In this document: positions 1 through 6,967 of the stretch, in pieces | Layout: each line of letters opens with the position of its first letter | Numbering within the stretch: position 1 is the stretch's first letter | Assembly: GCA_026001225.1 (NCBI GenBank) | Contig: BNZQ01000025.1 | Location: 1 to 25,879 of the forward strand | Source: Clostridia bacterium | GTDB lineage: Bacteria; Bacillota; Clostridia; Christensenellales; DUVY01 | Reading direction: 5' to 3' | Length of the DNA stretch: 25,879 nt | Position numbers and translations under genes: made by a program | Notes under the pieces: model-generated | What the model was told of the DNA's origin: nothing | What the model saw: only the letters and a program-made list of their open reading frames with translations | Databases searched by the model: none

Positions 1-351
1 CAAGCCGAGGCGTTGGATAAAATCACCGAAATCGACAGAGTGATCAATATCGACGTCGATTTGAAGTTGTTGCTGAACAGGCTGACCGGCCGGAGAGTAT
101 GCGACGCGTGCGGCGAAAGCGGCCACGTTTCTACGATCAAAGGTGACGTTTGCCCGAAATGCAAGAAAGGGAAATGGATACAGCGGCCCGACGACAACGA
201 GGAAACCGTGGGCAAACGCTTGTCGGTCTATGAAAAACAGACCGCGCCGCTGATTCAATATTACACCGAAAAGGGCATTTTGCGGAGCGTGAACGGTTCG
301 CAGGCGATAGACAGGGTGAGAGCGGAAATATTGCTTGTTTTGGAGAAGTGA
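1..351 (+). CDS. adk: Adenylate kinase, C-terminal part (5' end outside window)
   Basis: Adenylate kinase interconverts ATP + AMP and 2 ADP in the cytoplasm. The frame is open from base 1, so only the last 116 residues are present. Visible are the LID domain opening (LTGRRVC), a four-cysteine zinc site (C-x2-C in VCDACG, then C-x2-C in VCPKC), the DDNEETVGKRL segment that follows the LID, and the usual C-terminal helix (YEKQTAPLIQYY). The zinc-binding LID is typical of Gram-positive adenylate kinases. Placement before map is the usual order at the end of the spc operon. The stop codon lies inside the left arm of foldback repeat C1. The family assignment is certain. Confidence 0.97.
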   Translation, partial: QAEALDKITEIDRVINIDVDLKLLLNRLTGRRVCDACGESGHVSTIKGDVCPKCKKGKWIQRPDDNEETVGKRLSVYEKQTAPLIQYYTEKGILRSVNGSQAIDRVRAEILLVLEK

Positions 352-456
352 AAACTGAAAACTGAAAATTAAGGTTGGGCTTGTCGCGCCTCATGATAAA
401 TCCGGCTCACAATGATAACAAGTATAACCGAAATTTTCACTTTTCACCTTTCAGTT
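349..456. repeat. Foldback repeat C1 (purine/pyrimidine type) in the adk-map spacer
   Basis: The left arm, 349-372, is built of TGAAAAC-type units and includes the adk stop. The right arm, 431-456, is the approximate reverse complement (AATTTTCACTTTTCACC). The arms enclose about 58 nt. The same arrangement recurs after rpmJ (1944-2014) and rpsD (4023-4111). The pairing is imperfect but long enough for a stem in RNA. Confidence 0.6.
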
Positions 457-462
457 GAGAAG

Positions 463-1206
463 ATGATAGCGATCCGAACATCGAGGGAATTAGAGTTGAT
501 GCGGACGGCAGGCAAGATCACGAGAGACACGCTTCTATACCTTGGTGAACATATAAAACCGGGCGTGCGGACGGCGGACTTAAACGCTCTCGCGCATGAA
601 TATATATTAAAACAAAAGGCAAGGCCTGCTTTTCTGAAATACAACGGTTATCCGAAATCGATCTGCGTGTCCCCCGACGACGTTGTGGTGCACGGCATAC
701 CGGGATCGATGAGGATCGAGGAAGGCATGATCGTCAGCATCGACGCGGGCGCGGTTTACGAAGGCTATGTGAGCGACGCAGCGCGAACCTATGCGGCGGG
801 GCGGATCAGTACGGAAAAGCAACGGTTGATTGACGTAACGCGCGAATGCTTTTATCGGGCGGCGGCGGCGGTCCGCGACGGCGCGAGGATAGGCGACATT
901 TCGGCGGCGGTACAAACGCACGCGGAGGCCAACGGCTACGGCGTGGTGCGCGCGCTCGAAGGGCACGGAATCGGACGGAAAATGCACGAGGATCCGGGAG
1001 TACCGAACTTCGGGAAAGCGGGGACGGGCGTGCGGTTACGGGCCGGAATGGTGATCTGTGTGGAGCCTATGATCAACATGGGTACTTGGAAGGTGCGGTT
1101 CGAGGCGGACGGATGGACTTGCAGGACGGAGGACGGACAGCCGAGCGCGCACTATGAAAACATGCTGGCGGTGATGGCGGACGGTTGCGAGAATCTGACC
1201 GAATAA
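463..1206 (+). CDS. map: Type I methionine aminopeptidase
   Basis: Removes the initiator methionine from new proteins and uses two metal ions. All five expected metal ligands are visible: D94 (SIDAG), D105 (SDAAR), H168 (GHGIG), E201 (CVEPM) and E232 (YENM), plus the usual H77 and H175. At 247 residues it has the normal length of the short bacterial form without an N-terminal zinc finger. The frame stays open to an ATG at 412, but those 17 residues lie within repeat C1 and match no part of the family, so ATG 463 is chosen. The ribosome binding site there is weak (GAGAAG immediately upstream). It sits between adk and the KOW protein, as in Clostridia. Confidence 0.96.
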   Translation: MIAIRTSRELELMRTAGKITRDTLLYLGEHIKPGVRTADLNALAHEYILKQKARPAFLKYNGYPKSICVSPDDVVVHGIPGSMRIEEGMIVSIDAGAVYEGYVSDAARTYAAGRISTEKQRLIDVTRECFYRAAAAVRDGARIGDISAAVQTHAEANGYGVVRALEGHGIGRKMHEDPGVPNFGKAGTGVRLRAGMVICVEPMINMGTWKVRFEADGWTCRTEDGQPSAHYENMLAVMADGCENLTE

Positions 1207-1227
1207 AAGACATATGTAAGATGTAAA

Positions 1228-1614
1228 ATGGAACAATACACAGTCGAACTGGGCCGAGCGGCGATCAGCCGAATGGGTCGGGACAAAGGAAGCCTATATA
1301 TCGTTTGCGCGGTGGACGGGGATTTCGTCCTCGTCGCGGACGGGAGCAAACGCCCGTTGGAAAAACCGAAGCGCAAGCGGATCAAGCACTTAAAATTACT
1401 GCCCGATCTTTCGCAAACGCTGTCGGAAAAGTTTCGGGAGGGCAAAAAGGTACACGACGCCGAATTGAAGTCTTGTATCAAGAAGATCGAAGCCGGAAGA
1501 CAAACGGAAGCCGAAAACAAGGAAGCGGCAGAGGAAACCGGTCAGAACGGCAAGATAGCGGAGAAGGATCATAAAACATGGCAAAAAGCGACAATATCGA
1601 AGCCGAAGGCGTAG
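1228..1614 (+). CDS. KOW-domain RNA-binding protein
   Basis: A 128-residue basic protein whose first 50 residues ([18 protein letters not shown], then [10 protein letters not shown]) form a KOW-type beta-barrel like that of ribosomal L14e/L27e relatives. The rest is Lys/Glu-rich and probably flexible. Proteins of this kind are regularly coded between map and infA in Clostridia and are thought to bind RNA or ribosomes; their role is not settled. The last 37 nt overlap the start of infA in another frame, so translation of the two is probably coupled. It starts 21 nt after the map stop, with no strong ribosome binding site visible. Confidence 0.85.
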   Translation: MEQYTVELGRAAISRMGRDKGSLYIVCAVDGDFVLVADGSKRPLEKPKRKRIKHLKLLPDLSQTLSEKFREGKKVHDAELKSCIKKIEAGRQTEAENKEAAEETGQNGKIAEKDHKTWQKATISKPKA

Positions 1615-1799
1615 TCATCGAGGTTTTGAGGAACGCGACCTTTAAGGTCAAGCTCCCCAACGGGCATATCGTCACGGCCACCATATCGGGCAAGCTGCGC
1701 ATGAATTATATCCGCATTTTGGCCGGCGACAACGTAAAGTTAGAAATGTCGCCCTATGACCTGACCAAAGGGCGGATTACATGGCGGAGCAAATCGTAA
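1578..1799 (+). CDS. infA: Translation initiation factor IF-1
   Basis: IF-1 binds the A site of the 30S subunit during initiation. The 73-residue protein is a single OB-fold with family signatures [31 protein letters not shown] and the end [14 protein letters not shown]. Length matches the usual 72. An AAGGA site lies about 9 nt before ATG 1578, inside the upstream KOW gene. The [13 protein letters not shown] segment that contacts 16S rRNA helix 44 is intact. rpmJ follows after 24 nt. Confidence 0.98.
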   Translation: MAKSDNIEAEGVVIEVLRNATFKVKLPNGHIVTATISGKLRMNYIRILAGDNVKLEMSPYDLTKGRITWRSKS

Positions 1800-1823
1800 A
1801 AGAGACAAGGAGTATATACGAAA

Positions 1824-1940
1824 ATGAAAGTAAGACCTTCGGTAAAACCGATGTGCGACAAATGCAAGGTGATCAGACGTCACGGCAAGATCATGGTGAT
1901 TTGCTCAAAGGCGCCTTCTCATAAACAACGGCAAGGCTAA
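1824..1940 (+). CDS. rpmJ: Ribosomal protein L36 (bL36), zinc form
   Basis: A 38-residue protein beginning [20 protein letters not shown] and ending KQRQG, the classic L36 signature. It forms a small zinc ribbon from C11, C14, C27 and H33. The usual protein has 37 residues, with four residues between the third Cys and the His; here there are five (SKAPS), a one-residue insertion in the zinc knuckle. An AAGGAG site at 1806-1811 lies about 12 nt before ATG 1824. It closes the closely packed map-KOW-infA-rpmJ group before repeat C2 opens a longer spacer. Confidence 0.97.
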   Translation: MKVRPSVKPMCDKCKVIRRHGKIMVICSKAPSHKQRQG

Positions 1941-2020
1941 AATAACTGAAAACTGAAAGATGAAAAATTCGGTCGGGATTCCTATCCTTGTTTTTCAACT
2001 TTCAATTTTCAATTCACTCA
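1941..2020. repeat. Foldback repeat C2 between rpmJ and rpsM
   Basis: The left arm, 1944-1969, is purine-rich with AACTGAAAACTGAAA. The right arm, about 1991-2014, is the imperfect reverse complement (TTTTTCAACTTTCAATTTTC). It begins a few bases after the rpmJ stop. The left-arm sequence is nearly identical to that of C1 (355-372), so these are copies of one repeat family rather than chance AT-rich DNA. Confidence 0.6.
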
Positions 2021-2069
2021 TCTTGCGACGATAAATATACAAAACGGATTTGAAAGGAGATAACATAAA

Positions 2070-2456
2070 ATGGCACGTATAGCCGGTGTAGATTTGCCCC
2101 GCGAGAAGCGGACGGAAATCGGGTTGACTTATCTGTACGGAATCGGGCGGCCCACCGCGAACAAGATCCTCAAAGCGACGGGGGTCAATCCCGACACGCG
2201 CGTCAAAGACCTGACCGAGACGGATGTCAGCAAATTGCGCGAGTATATCGACAAGAATATCGTCGTCGAAGGCGACTTAAAGCGCGACGTTCAACTGTCC
2301 ATTAAACGGTTGGTCGAAATCGGTTGCTACCGCGGCGTTCGGCACCGCAAGAACTTGCCCGTCCGCGGCCAAAGCAGCAAGCGCAACGCCCGCACGAGAA
2401 AGGGCAAGCGGCGCACCGTGGGGCGTACGAATAAGCCCGCTCCCGCTAAAACTTGA
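2070..2456 (+). CDS. rpsM: Ribosomal protein S13 (uS13)
   Basis: S13 lies in the head of the 30S subunit and contacts tRNA and the 50S subunit. The 128-residue protein starts [14 protein letters not shown], has the helix-turn-helix part ([11 protein letters not shown]) and the basic tail [11 protein letters not shown]...[11 protein letters not shown]. Length is slightly above the usual 121-125. A strong AAAGGAGA site precedes ATG 2070. The last two codons and the stop lie inside a perfect 20-bp inverted repeat (A1), so any change in that arm would alter the protein end. Confidence 0.98.
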   Translation: MARIAGVDLPREKRTEIGLTYLYGIGRPTANKILKATGVNPDTRVKDLTETDVSKLREYIDKNIVVEGDLKRDVQLSIKRLVEIGCYRGVRHRKNLPVRGQSSKRNARTRKGKRRTVGRTNKPAPAKT

Positions 2457-2593
2457 TTTATAAAGGCGGATATGCGTCGCGATACGGCGTCATAAAAAAT
2501 TTTTCTCGGTCACGTAGAATGAACTACGCTTCCGTCGAAAAAATTTATCTTCCTTGTCTCGTTCGCGTCGGCACCTTTATAAATCAAGTTTTA
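2447..2593. repeat. Palindromic repeat A1 between rpsM and rpsK
   Basis: The ends form a perfect 20-bp inverted repeat, 2447-2466 and 2574-2593, and the left arm includes the last codons of rpsM. Inside are a second pairing (AAATTTTTCTCGG with CCGTCGAAAAAATTT) and an apical hairpin GTAG-AATGAA-CTAC. The core TCTCGGTCA.GTAG......CTAC.CT.CC.TCG is shared with A2, A3 and A4. A1 and A2 also share GGATA.GC.TCGCGATAC and CCTTGTCTCG, so they form a subgroup. Confidence 0.85.
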
Positions 2594-2662
2594 CTCAACC
2601 GAAATTATGAATTGCATTAACATTACGAATTGAAATAATCGATAGGAGTAAAAACATAAAAT

Positions 2663-3121
2663 ATGGCTGAACAAGAAAAAGCCGTCGTTCAAGCGAGCGC
2701 GGTTGCGGAAAAAGGCGGAAAAGCCGCCGCGGGTAAAAAGTCTGCGGGCGGGCGTAAGAAAAAAAACACGCGGCACGTGGATCGGGGCGCGGTGCATATC
2801 CGCAGTTCGTTTAACAATACGATCGTCACGATCACCGACCGCGAGGGGAATACCATCGCGGCGAGTAGTTCGGGCGCGATGCAGTTCAAGGGCAGCCGTA
2901 AAAGCACGCCTTACGCCGCGCAGGTCGTCGCCGAGAACGCCGCGCGCAAGGCGGCCGACTATGGTTTGAAATCCGTCGAGGTGTTCGTCAAAGGCCCCGG
3001 CAACGGCAGGGAGGCCGCGATCCGCGCGCTGTCCAACGCCGGCTTGAACGTCACGATGATTCAGGACGTGTCGCCGATACCGCATAACGGGTGTCGGCCG
3101 CCGAAACGCCGCCGCATATAA
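2663..3121 (+). CDS. rpsK: Ribosomal protein S11 (uS11)
   Basis: S11 is on the 30S platform and contacts mRNA near the E site. The conserved body begins near residue 36 ([23 protein letters not shown]) and ends [17 protein letters not shown], the family C-terminus. At 152 residues it is about 20 longer than usual because of an Ala/Lys-rich N-terminal extension (residues 1-34). ATG 2663 is the first start in frame after an AGGAG at 2644-2648; the 14-nt spacing is long. No later ATG with a better site was seen before the conserved domain. The stop codon lies within the left arm of repeat A2. Confidence 0.96.
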   Translation: MAEQEKAVVQASAVAEKGGKAAAGKKSAGGRKKKNTRHVDRGAVHIRSSFNNTIVTITDREGNTIAASSSGAMQFKGSRKSTPYAAQVVAENAARKAADYGLKSVEVFVKGPGNGREAAIRALSNAGLNVTMIQDVSPIPHNGCRPPKRRRI

Positions 3122-3270
3122 CGGAGGATACGCTTCGCGATACTGCGTCAAACGAAAATTTTCTCGGGGTCATGTAGGTCTTACTACACTCCCCCTCGAA
3201 AATTTCCGTTTTCCTTGTCTCGCTCGCGTCTGCGCCGTTATATCGCACCGTTGCGGCGTGTCTATGCCTT
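3112..3270. repeat. Palindromic repeat A2 (mosaic) between rpsK and rpsD
   Basis: ATATAACGG at 3116-3124, which includes the rpsK stop, pairs with CCGTTATAT at 3235-3243. An inner stem pairs GAAAATTTTCTCGGGG with CCCCCTCGAAAATTTCCG around the apex GTAG-GTCTTA-CTAC. The sequence just after, 3245-3270 (ACCGTTGCGGCGTGTCTATGCC), closely matches the right end of copy A3 (CCCGTTGCGGCGCGTCTATGCC). This spacer therefore looks like an A1-type copy joined to the remaining right end of an A3-type copy. Confidence 0.8.
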
Positions 3271-3310
3271 TAAAAAGCTTGTCGAGGGCATACTGTAAAT
3301 AGGATAAATA

Positions 3311-3362
3311 AAAGTTTTTGGGAAAGGTTCGGAAAACACTTTTTGTCAAAAAGTGTTTTCCG
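3311..3362. repeat. Hairpin repeat B1 upstream of rpsD
   Basis: A perfect 15-bp stem, CGGAAAACACTTTTT (3330-3344) and its complement (3348-3362), closes on a 3-nt loop. It is preceded by AAAGTTTTTGGGAAAGG (3311-3327), a tail whose reverse complement follows hairpin B5 at 8269-8285. It ends 45 nt before the rpsD start. No U-tract follows, so it is not a typical terminator on the + strand. Confidence 0.8.
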
Positions 3363-3407
3363 ACAAATGGCAATAAATAGCTTATCAAATCAAGGAGATA
3401 GAAGAAA

Positions 3408-4028
3408 GTGGCTAAATACACGGAAGCGGATTGCAGGCTCTGCAGACGCGAAGGCACAAAATTGTTTTTAAAGGGCGAGCGTTGCACGAGTAAGAAGTGC
3501 GCGGTCGAAAAACGTCCCGCGCCTCCCGGCCAACACGGCCTCAGTCGTAAAAAGGTGTCCGAGTACGGCACGCAGCTGCGCGAGAAGCAGAAGGCGAAGC
3601 GCGCCTACGGGCTTTTGGAACGGCAGTTTCGTCAATACTACGAGCGAGCGTCGAGCATGAAGGGCAACACCGGCGAGCAGATGATTTGTTTGCTCGAACG
3701 GCGTCTCGATAACGTGGCGTTCCGCATGGGCATCGGCGGGAGCCGCGCCGAAAGCCGTCAAATCGTCAACCACGGTCATCTCACGGTCAACGGCAAGAAC
3801 GTCAATATTCCGAGCTATCAGGTCAAGGCGGGCGACGTGATCGCCGTTAAGGACAGCAAAAAGGACAACGCGATCTTCAAGGAATTGAAGGGCGCAAAGA
3901 TCACGATGCCGAAGTGGCTCACGTTCGACACCGAGGCCTTAAAGGGCTCGATCGTCGAACTGCCCAAACGCGAGGATGCCGACTTGACCATCAAGGAACA
4001 CATGATCGTCGAGTTGTACAGCAAGTAA
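3408..4028 (+). CDS. rpsD: Ribosomal protein S4 (uS4), zinc-binding form
   Basis: S4 nucleates 30S assembly by binding 16S rRNA and in many bacteria represses its own operon. The 206-residue protein has an N-terminal zinc knuckle (C9, C12, C26, C31), then the RxxP-GQHG segment, and an S4 RNA-binding domain in the middle (LERRLDNVAFRMG, then SRAESRQIVNHGHLTVNG). It begins with GTG at 3408, served by AAGGAG at 3392-3397; no ATG in frame lies nearby. The end LTIKEHMIVELYSK is the family C-terminus. It is full length. Confidence 0.98.
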   Translation: MAKYTEADCRLCRREGTKLFLKGERCTSKKCAVEKRPAPPGQHGLSRKKVSEYGTQLREKQKAKRAYGLLERQFRQYYERASSMKGNTGEQMICLLERRLDNVAFRMGIGGSRAESRQIVNHGHLTVNGKNVNIPSYQVKAGDVIAVKDSKKDNAIFKELKGAKITMPKWLTFDTEALKGSIVELPKREDADLTIKEHMIVELYSK

Positions 4029-4111
4029 AGTAAAAGGTAAAAAGTGCGGACGGATCAAATCGTTTTGTCAATTAAACCGAAGTTCTTATTTTTTACCTAT
4101 TACTTTTTACT
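4023..4111. repeat. Foldback repeat C3 between rpsD and rpoA
   Basis: The left arm, 4023-4045 (AGTAAAGTAAAAGGTAAAAA), includes the rpsD stop codon. The right arm, 4089-4111 (TTTTTTACCTATTACTTTTT), is its approximate reverse complement. Its layout is the same as in C1 and C2, but the base sequence differs, so the arms match each other better than they match the other copies. Confidence 0.55.
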
Positions 4112-4172
4112 GAATCAATAAGCGGTATATAAATGTCAGTAACATAAAAAATGGAGGTCATTGCACATAGTC

Positions 4173-5126
4173 ATGATGGAAATAGAAAAGCCCAAAATCC
4201 TTTGCGAAGAGAGCTCGGACTCCGCCTACGCCAAGATCACCGTGGAGCCTTTGGAACGCGGTTTCGGCATTACGTTGGGGAATACGTTGCGGCGCGTGTT
4301 GCTGTCAAGCTTGCCGGGGGCGGCGGTTGTCGGCATCAAGATCGAGGGCGTCATGCACGAGTTTTCCACGATCAAGGGCGTGACCGAGGACGTTGCGGAA
4401 ATCATTCTGAACCTGAAAAATTTGCATATCAAGCTACTTTCCTCTGATAAAAGCGTCAAAAAATCCCTGCGCCTGAAAAAGGACGCGGCGGGCACGGTGA
4501 CGGCACGCGATATCGACGCCGATCCGGAAGTGGAAATTCTGAATCCCGATTTTTATATCTGCACGATGGACAACGGCGCGAAGATCGACATGGAATTGAT
4601 CGTCGGCAGGGGCAGGGGCTATGTTTCGGCGGATAAAAATAAAAACCCCGCGTTGCCGCTCGGCTATATCCCGATCGACAGCATCTTCACGCCCATAAAG
4701 AAGGTCAACTACGAGGTCGAAAGCACACGCGTCGGTCAGAATATCGACTATGACAAGCTGATTTTTGAAGTTTGGACGAACGGCACGATGAGCGCGCGCG
4801 AAATCGTCAGCTTGGCCGCTAAAATCGTCGAGGATCACATCCGCCTGTTCGTCAATTTGTCCGAAACGGTGTCGGGTATGGATATCCTGATCAATCCTGC
4901 GATCGACAAAACCACGAGGGTTTTGGAAATGAATATCGAGGACATGGATTTATCGGTTCGCAGCTACAATTGCTTAAAGCGCGCCGGTATTCATACCGTC
5001 GAGGACTTGACCAAGAAGACCGAGGACGATATGCTGAAAGTGCGCAATTTGGGCCGCAAGTCCTTGGACGAGGTGATTCACAAATTGCAGAGATTAGGTT
5101 TGGATTTAAAGCCGAAAGAGGAATAG
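4173..5126 (+). CDS. rpoA: RNA polymerase subunit alpha
   Basis: The alpha dimer is the scaffold of RNA polymerase and its C-terminal domain reads UP elements and activators. The N-terminal domain spans residues 1 to about 230 (MEIEKPKI, GFGITLGNTLRRVLLSSLPG, EFSTIKGVTEDVAEIILNLK) and the C-terminal domain is the last 75 (LSVRSYNCLKRAGIHTVEDL, VRNLGRKSLDEV). From ATG 4173 the protein has 317 residues, the usual size. The frame also offers TTG 4161 and ATG 4176. GGAGG at 4153-4157 is only 3 nt from the TTG and 15 nt from ATG 4173, so the start is uncertain by a few residues. The product is certain. Confidence 0.97.
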   Translation: MMEIEKPKILCEESSDSAYAKITVEPLERGFGITLGNTLRRVLLSSLPGAAVVGIKIEGVMHEFSTIKGVTEDVAEIILNLKNLHIKLLSSDKSVKKSLRLKKDAAGTVTARDIDADPEVEILNPDFYICTMDNGAKIDMELIVGRGRGYVSADKNKNPALPLGYIPIDSIFTPIKKVNYEVESTRVGQNIDYDKLIFEVWTNGTMSAREIVSLAAKIVEDHIRLFVNLSETVSGMDILINPAIDKTTRVLEMNIEDMDLSVRSYNCLKRAGIHTVEDLTKKTEDDMLKVRNLGRKSLDEVIHKLQRLGLDLKPKEE

Positions 5127-5128
5127 CA

Positions 5129-5200
5129 AAAGTTTTTGGAAAGGGGTATGCGGGGAAAACTTTTTGGCAAAAAAGTTTTCCCCGCGCCTCATTCAAAAAA
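5129..5200. repeat. Hairpin repeat B2 upstream of rplQ
   Basis: The stem GCGGGGAAAACTTTTT (5150-5165) pairs with AAAAAAGTTTTCCCCGC (5169-5185). Outside it, GTTTTTGGAAAGGGG (5131-5145) pairs imperfectly with CCTCATTCAAAAAAC, giving a palindrome of about 70 nt that starts right after the rpoA stop. It has the same AAAGTTTTTGGNAAAGG tail as B1. An AAGGAG ribosome binding site follows at 5214-5219. Confidence 0.8.
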
Positions 5201-5228
5201 CGTTCGTATTATTAAGGAGTAAATAATT

Positions 5229-5765
5229 ATGCCGTCTCATCGTAAATTAGGAATGCCGACAGACCAACGCATGGCTGTTCTCAAAAATCAGGCCTCGAAC
5301 CTGCTTTGGTATGGAAAGATAGAAACCACGCTGGCCACGGCGCGGGACGTTCGACGTTACACGGAAAAGCTGATCACCGTCGCGGTGCGGAACTTCGAGG
5401 ACATCGCCAAGGTCGAAAAGACCGTGCTGGTGACCTCTAAAAAAGGCAAGAACAAGGGCGAAAAGACGCCCGAAAAACGTATCGTCAACAACGACGGCCC
5501 GAAGAAGCTTGCCGCGCGCCGTAAATTGATGGCCGCGTTGGTCGATCTGCCCGATCCGATGCTGGAAACCGAGAATATGGCGGCCTATAAAATCCGCACA
5601 AAGGATATCAAGCATCCGTTGATCGAGAAAATTTTCAACGAGCTCGCGCCGAAATACAAGGACCGCGAGACCGAATTGAAGCAGGGCGGCGGTTATACGC
5701 GTATCGTCAAGCTGGGAATGCGGCGCGGCGATGCGGCCGAGATGGCGATTATTGAGTTGGTTTAA
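5229..5765 (+). CDS. rplQ: Ribosomal protein L17 (bL17), long form
   Basis: L17 is a 50S protein near the exit tunnel. The start MPSHRKLGMPTDQRMAVLKNQASNLL and the end YTRIVKLGMRRGDAAEMAIIEL match the family. At 178 residues it is about 60 longer than the usual 113-120. The extra part lies in the middle (about residues 70-140) and is Lys-rich, then acidic (KKGKNKGEKTPEKRIV, DLPDPMLETENMAAYKIRTK). Long forms are known in some Clostridia. The AAGGAG site before ATG 5229 is clear. It is the last ribosomal gene of the cluster. The stop codon lies inside repeat A3. Confidence 0.96.
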   Translation: MPSHRKLGMPTDQRMAVLKNQASNLLWYGKIETTLATARDVRRYTEKLITVAVRNFEDIAKVEKTVLVTSKKGKNKGEKTPEKRIVNNDGPKKLAARRKLMAALVDLPDPMLETENMAAYKIRTKDIKHPLIEKIFNELAPKYKDRETELKQGGGYTRIVKLGMRRGDAAEMAIIELV

Positions 5766-5887
5766 TCATATACATCGCCGGATCGGGGTAACGCTTAATT
5801 TGCCGCCTCGGTCATGTAGGGGGTTATACACTCCCTTCGGCGGCGAAATCAACGGTTGTCCCGTTGCGGCGCGTCTATGCCGTTAAA
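5761..5887. repeat. Palindromic repeat A3 between rplQ and the ROK kinase
   Basis: The whole spacer folds as one long imperfect palindrome of about 47-nt arms. TTTAA pairs with TTAAA at the ends, then CGCCG, CGGG, AAC, ATTT and GCCGCC pair with GGCGGC and its partners. The apex is the conserved TCGGTCATGTAG...ACACTCCCTTCGG. The left end contains the rplQ stop codon. Paired blocks differ from those of A4, yet each copy matches itself. Confidence 0.85.
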
Positions 5888-5929
5888 TCCGGTCCCGGCA
5901 GATTTGTCGGGACATGATTTTTTAAGGCG

Positions 5930-5979
5930 AAAATTTTTGAAAAAGCGCGAAAAAATCTTTTTCTAAAAAGTTTTTTCGC
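5930..5979. repeat. Hairpin repeat B3 upstream of the ROK kinase
   Basis: GCGAAAAAATCTTTTT (5947-5962) pairs with AAAAAGTTTTTTCGC ending at 5979, with one bulge. It is preceded by the A-rich version of the B tail (AAAATTTTTGAAAAAGCGCG). It ends 25 nt before ATG 6005 of the kinase. It is the most AT-rich member of the family. Confidence 0.7.
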
Positions 5980-6004
5980 AAAATAAAAACACGAATAAAG
6001 GGAT

Positions 6005-6967
6005 ATGGATAAAAATACTTTTAAAATCGGTTTGGATATCGGCGGGACAGCGGTCAAGGCGGGCGCGGTGGACGGCACGGGCAAGATTTTGGCCAAGGGC
6101 TCGATCGAGACCGGCGCGCAGCGGCCTTATACGAATATCATTCGGGACGTCGCCGCCGTCGCGTTCAAGGTCGCAAAGGACGCGGGAATCGAGTGGGACA
6201 AAATATCCGGCGTCGGCGTGGGCGTGCCCGGTACGGTCAATTCGACGACCGGTGAGGTCGTTTACGCGAACAATCTCGCGTTTCGCAACGTGCCGCTGGG
6301 GAGCGAGCTGTCCAAGCTTTTAAAGAAAACCGTGAAGGCGGAGAACGATGCCAACGCGGCGGGCTATGGGGAATATCTGTTCGGCGCGGGGCGCAAATAT
6401 CAAAGTAGCGTTTTCTTTACGCTCGGAACGGGCGTAGGCGGCGGGATCATTGCGGACGGCAAGATTTTTTCGGGCTTTAAATCGGCGGGCGCGGAGGTCG
6501 GGCATATCGTTATTGCGCACGGCGGCGCGCCCTGCACCTGCGGTCGGCGCGGCTGTTTCGAGGCGTATGCCTCGGCGACGGGCTTGATCCGGCTGACGGG
6601 GGAAACGGCTCAAAAATATCCGCAGTCGGTTTTGGCGAAATTGGTCGCGGAACGGCATAAGGCGGGCAAGGACGCAGGCGGAAAGACCGCGTTCGACGCG
6701 GCGGCCGCGGGTGATCGGGCGGGCTGCGAGGTCCTCGACGCTTACATAGATTACCTTTCCGAGGGGATCGTCAACGTCGTGAACGTGATCCGGCCGCAGG
6801 CGGTCATCGTCGGCGGCGGCGTTAGCGCGCAGGGCGAGGCGTTGCTCGCGCCCCTGCGCGAGAGCTGTTATAAAAAGGTGTACGGCGGTGTCGAATACGC
6901 GCCGTTCGACGTGCTGAAAGCCGAATTGGGTAATGATGCCGGGTTGGTGGGCGCAGCCTTTCTTTAA
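6005..6967 (+). CDS. ROK-family sugar kinase, probable glucokinase
   Basis: ROK kinases phosphorylate glucose or related sugars with ATP. The 320-residue protein has the ATP-phosphate loop DIGGT (11-15), the catalytic aspartate D115 in ENDANAAGYGE, the GTGVGGGI loop (141-148), the sugar-binding E164/H167 (AEVGHIVI) and the ROK zinc site C177-T-C179-GRRG-C184. All key residues are present. Length equals that of Bacillus-type GlcK. ATG 6005 follows AAAGGG closely. It is not clearly in an operon: repeats A3 and B3 precede it and A4 and B4 follow. Glucokinase is most likely, but N-acetylmannosamine or fructose kinase cannot be ruled out. Confidence 0.9.
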   Translation: MDKNTFKIGLDIGGTAVKAGAVDGTGKILAKGSIETGAQRPYTNIIRDVAAVAFKVAKDAGIEWDKISGVGVGVPGTVNSTTGEVVYANNLAFRNVPLGSELSKLLKKTVKAENDANAAGYGEYLFGAGRKYQSSVFFTLGTGVGGGIIADGKIFSGFKSAGAEVGHIVIAHGGAPCTCGRRGCFEAYASATGLIRLTGETAQKYPQSVLAKLVAERHKAGKDAGGKTAFDAAAAGDRAGCEVLDAYIDYLSEGIVNVVNVIRPQAVIVGGGVSAQGEALLAPLRESCYKKVYGGVEYAPFDVLKAELGNDAGLVGAAFL

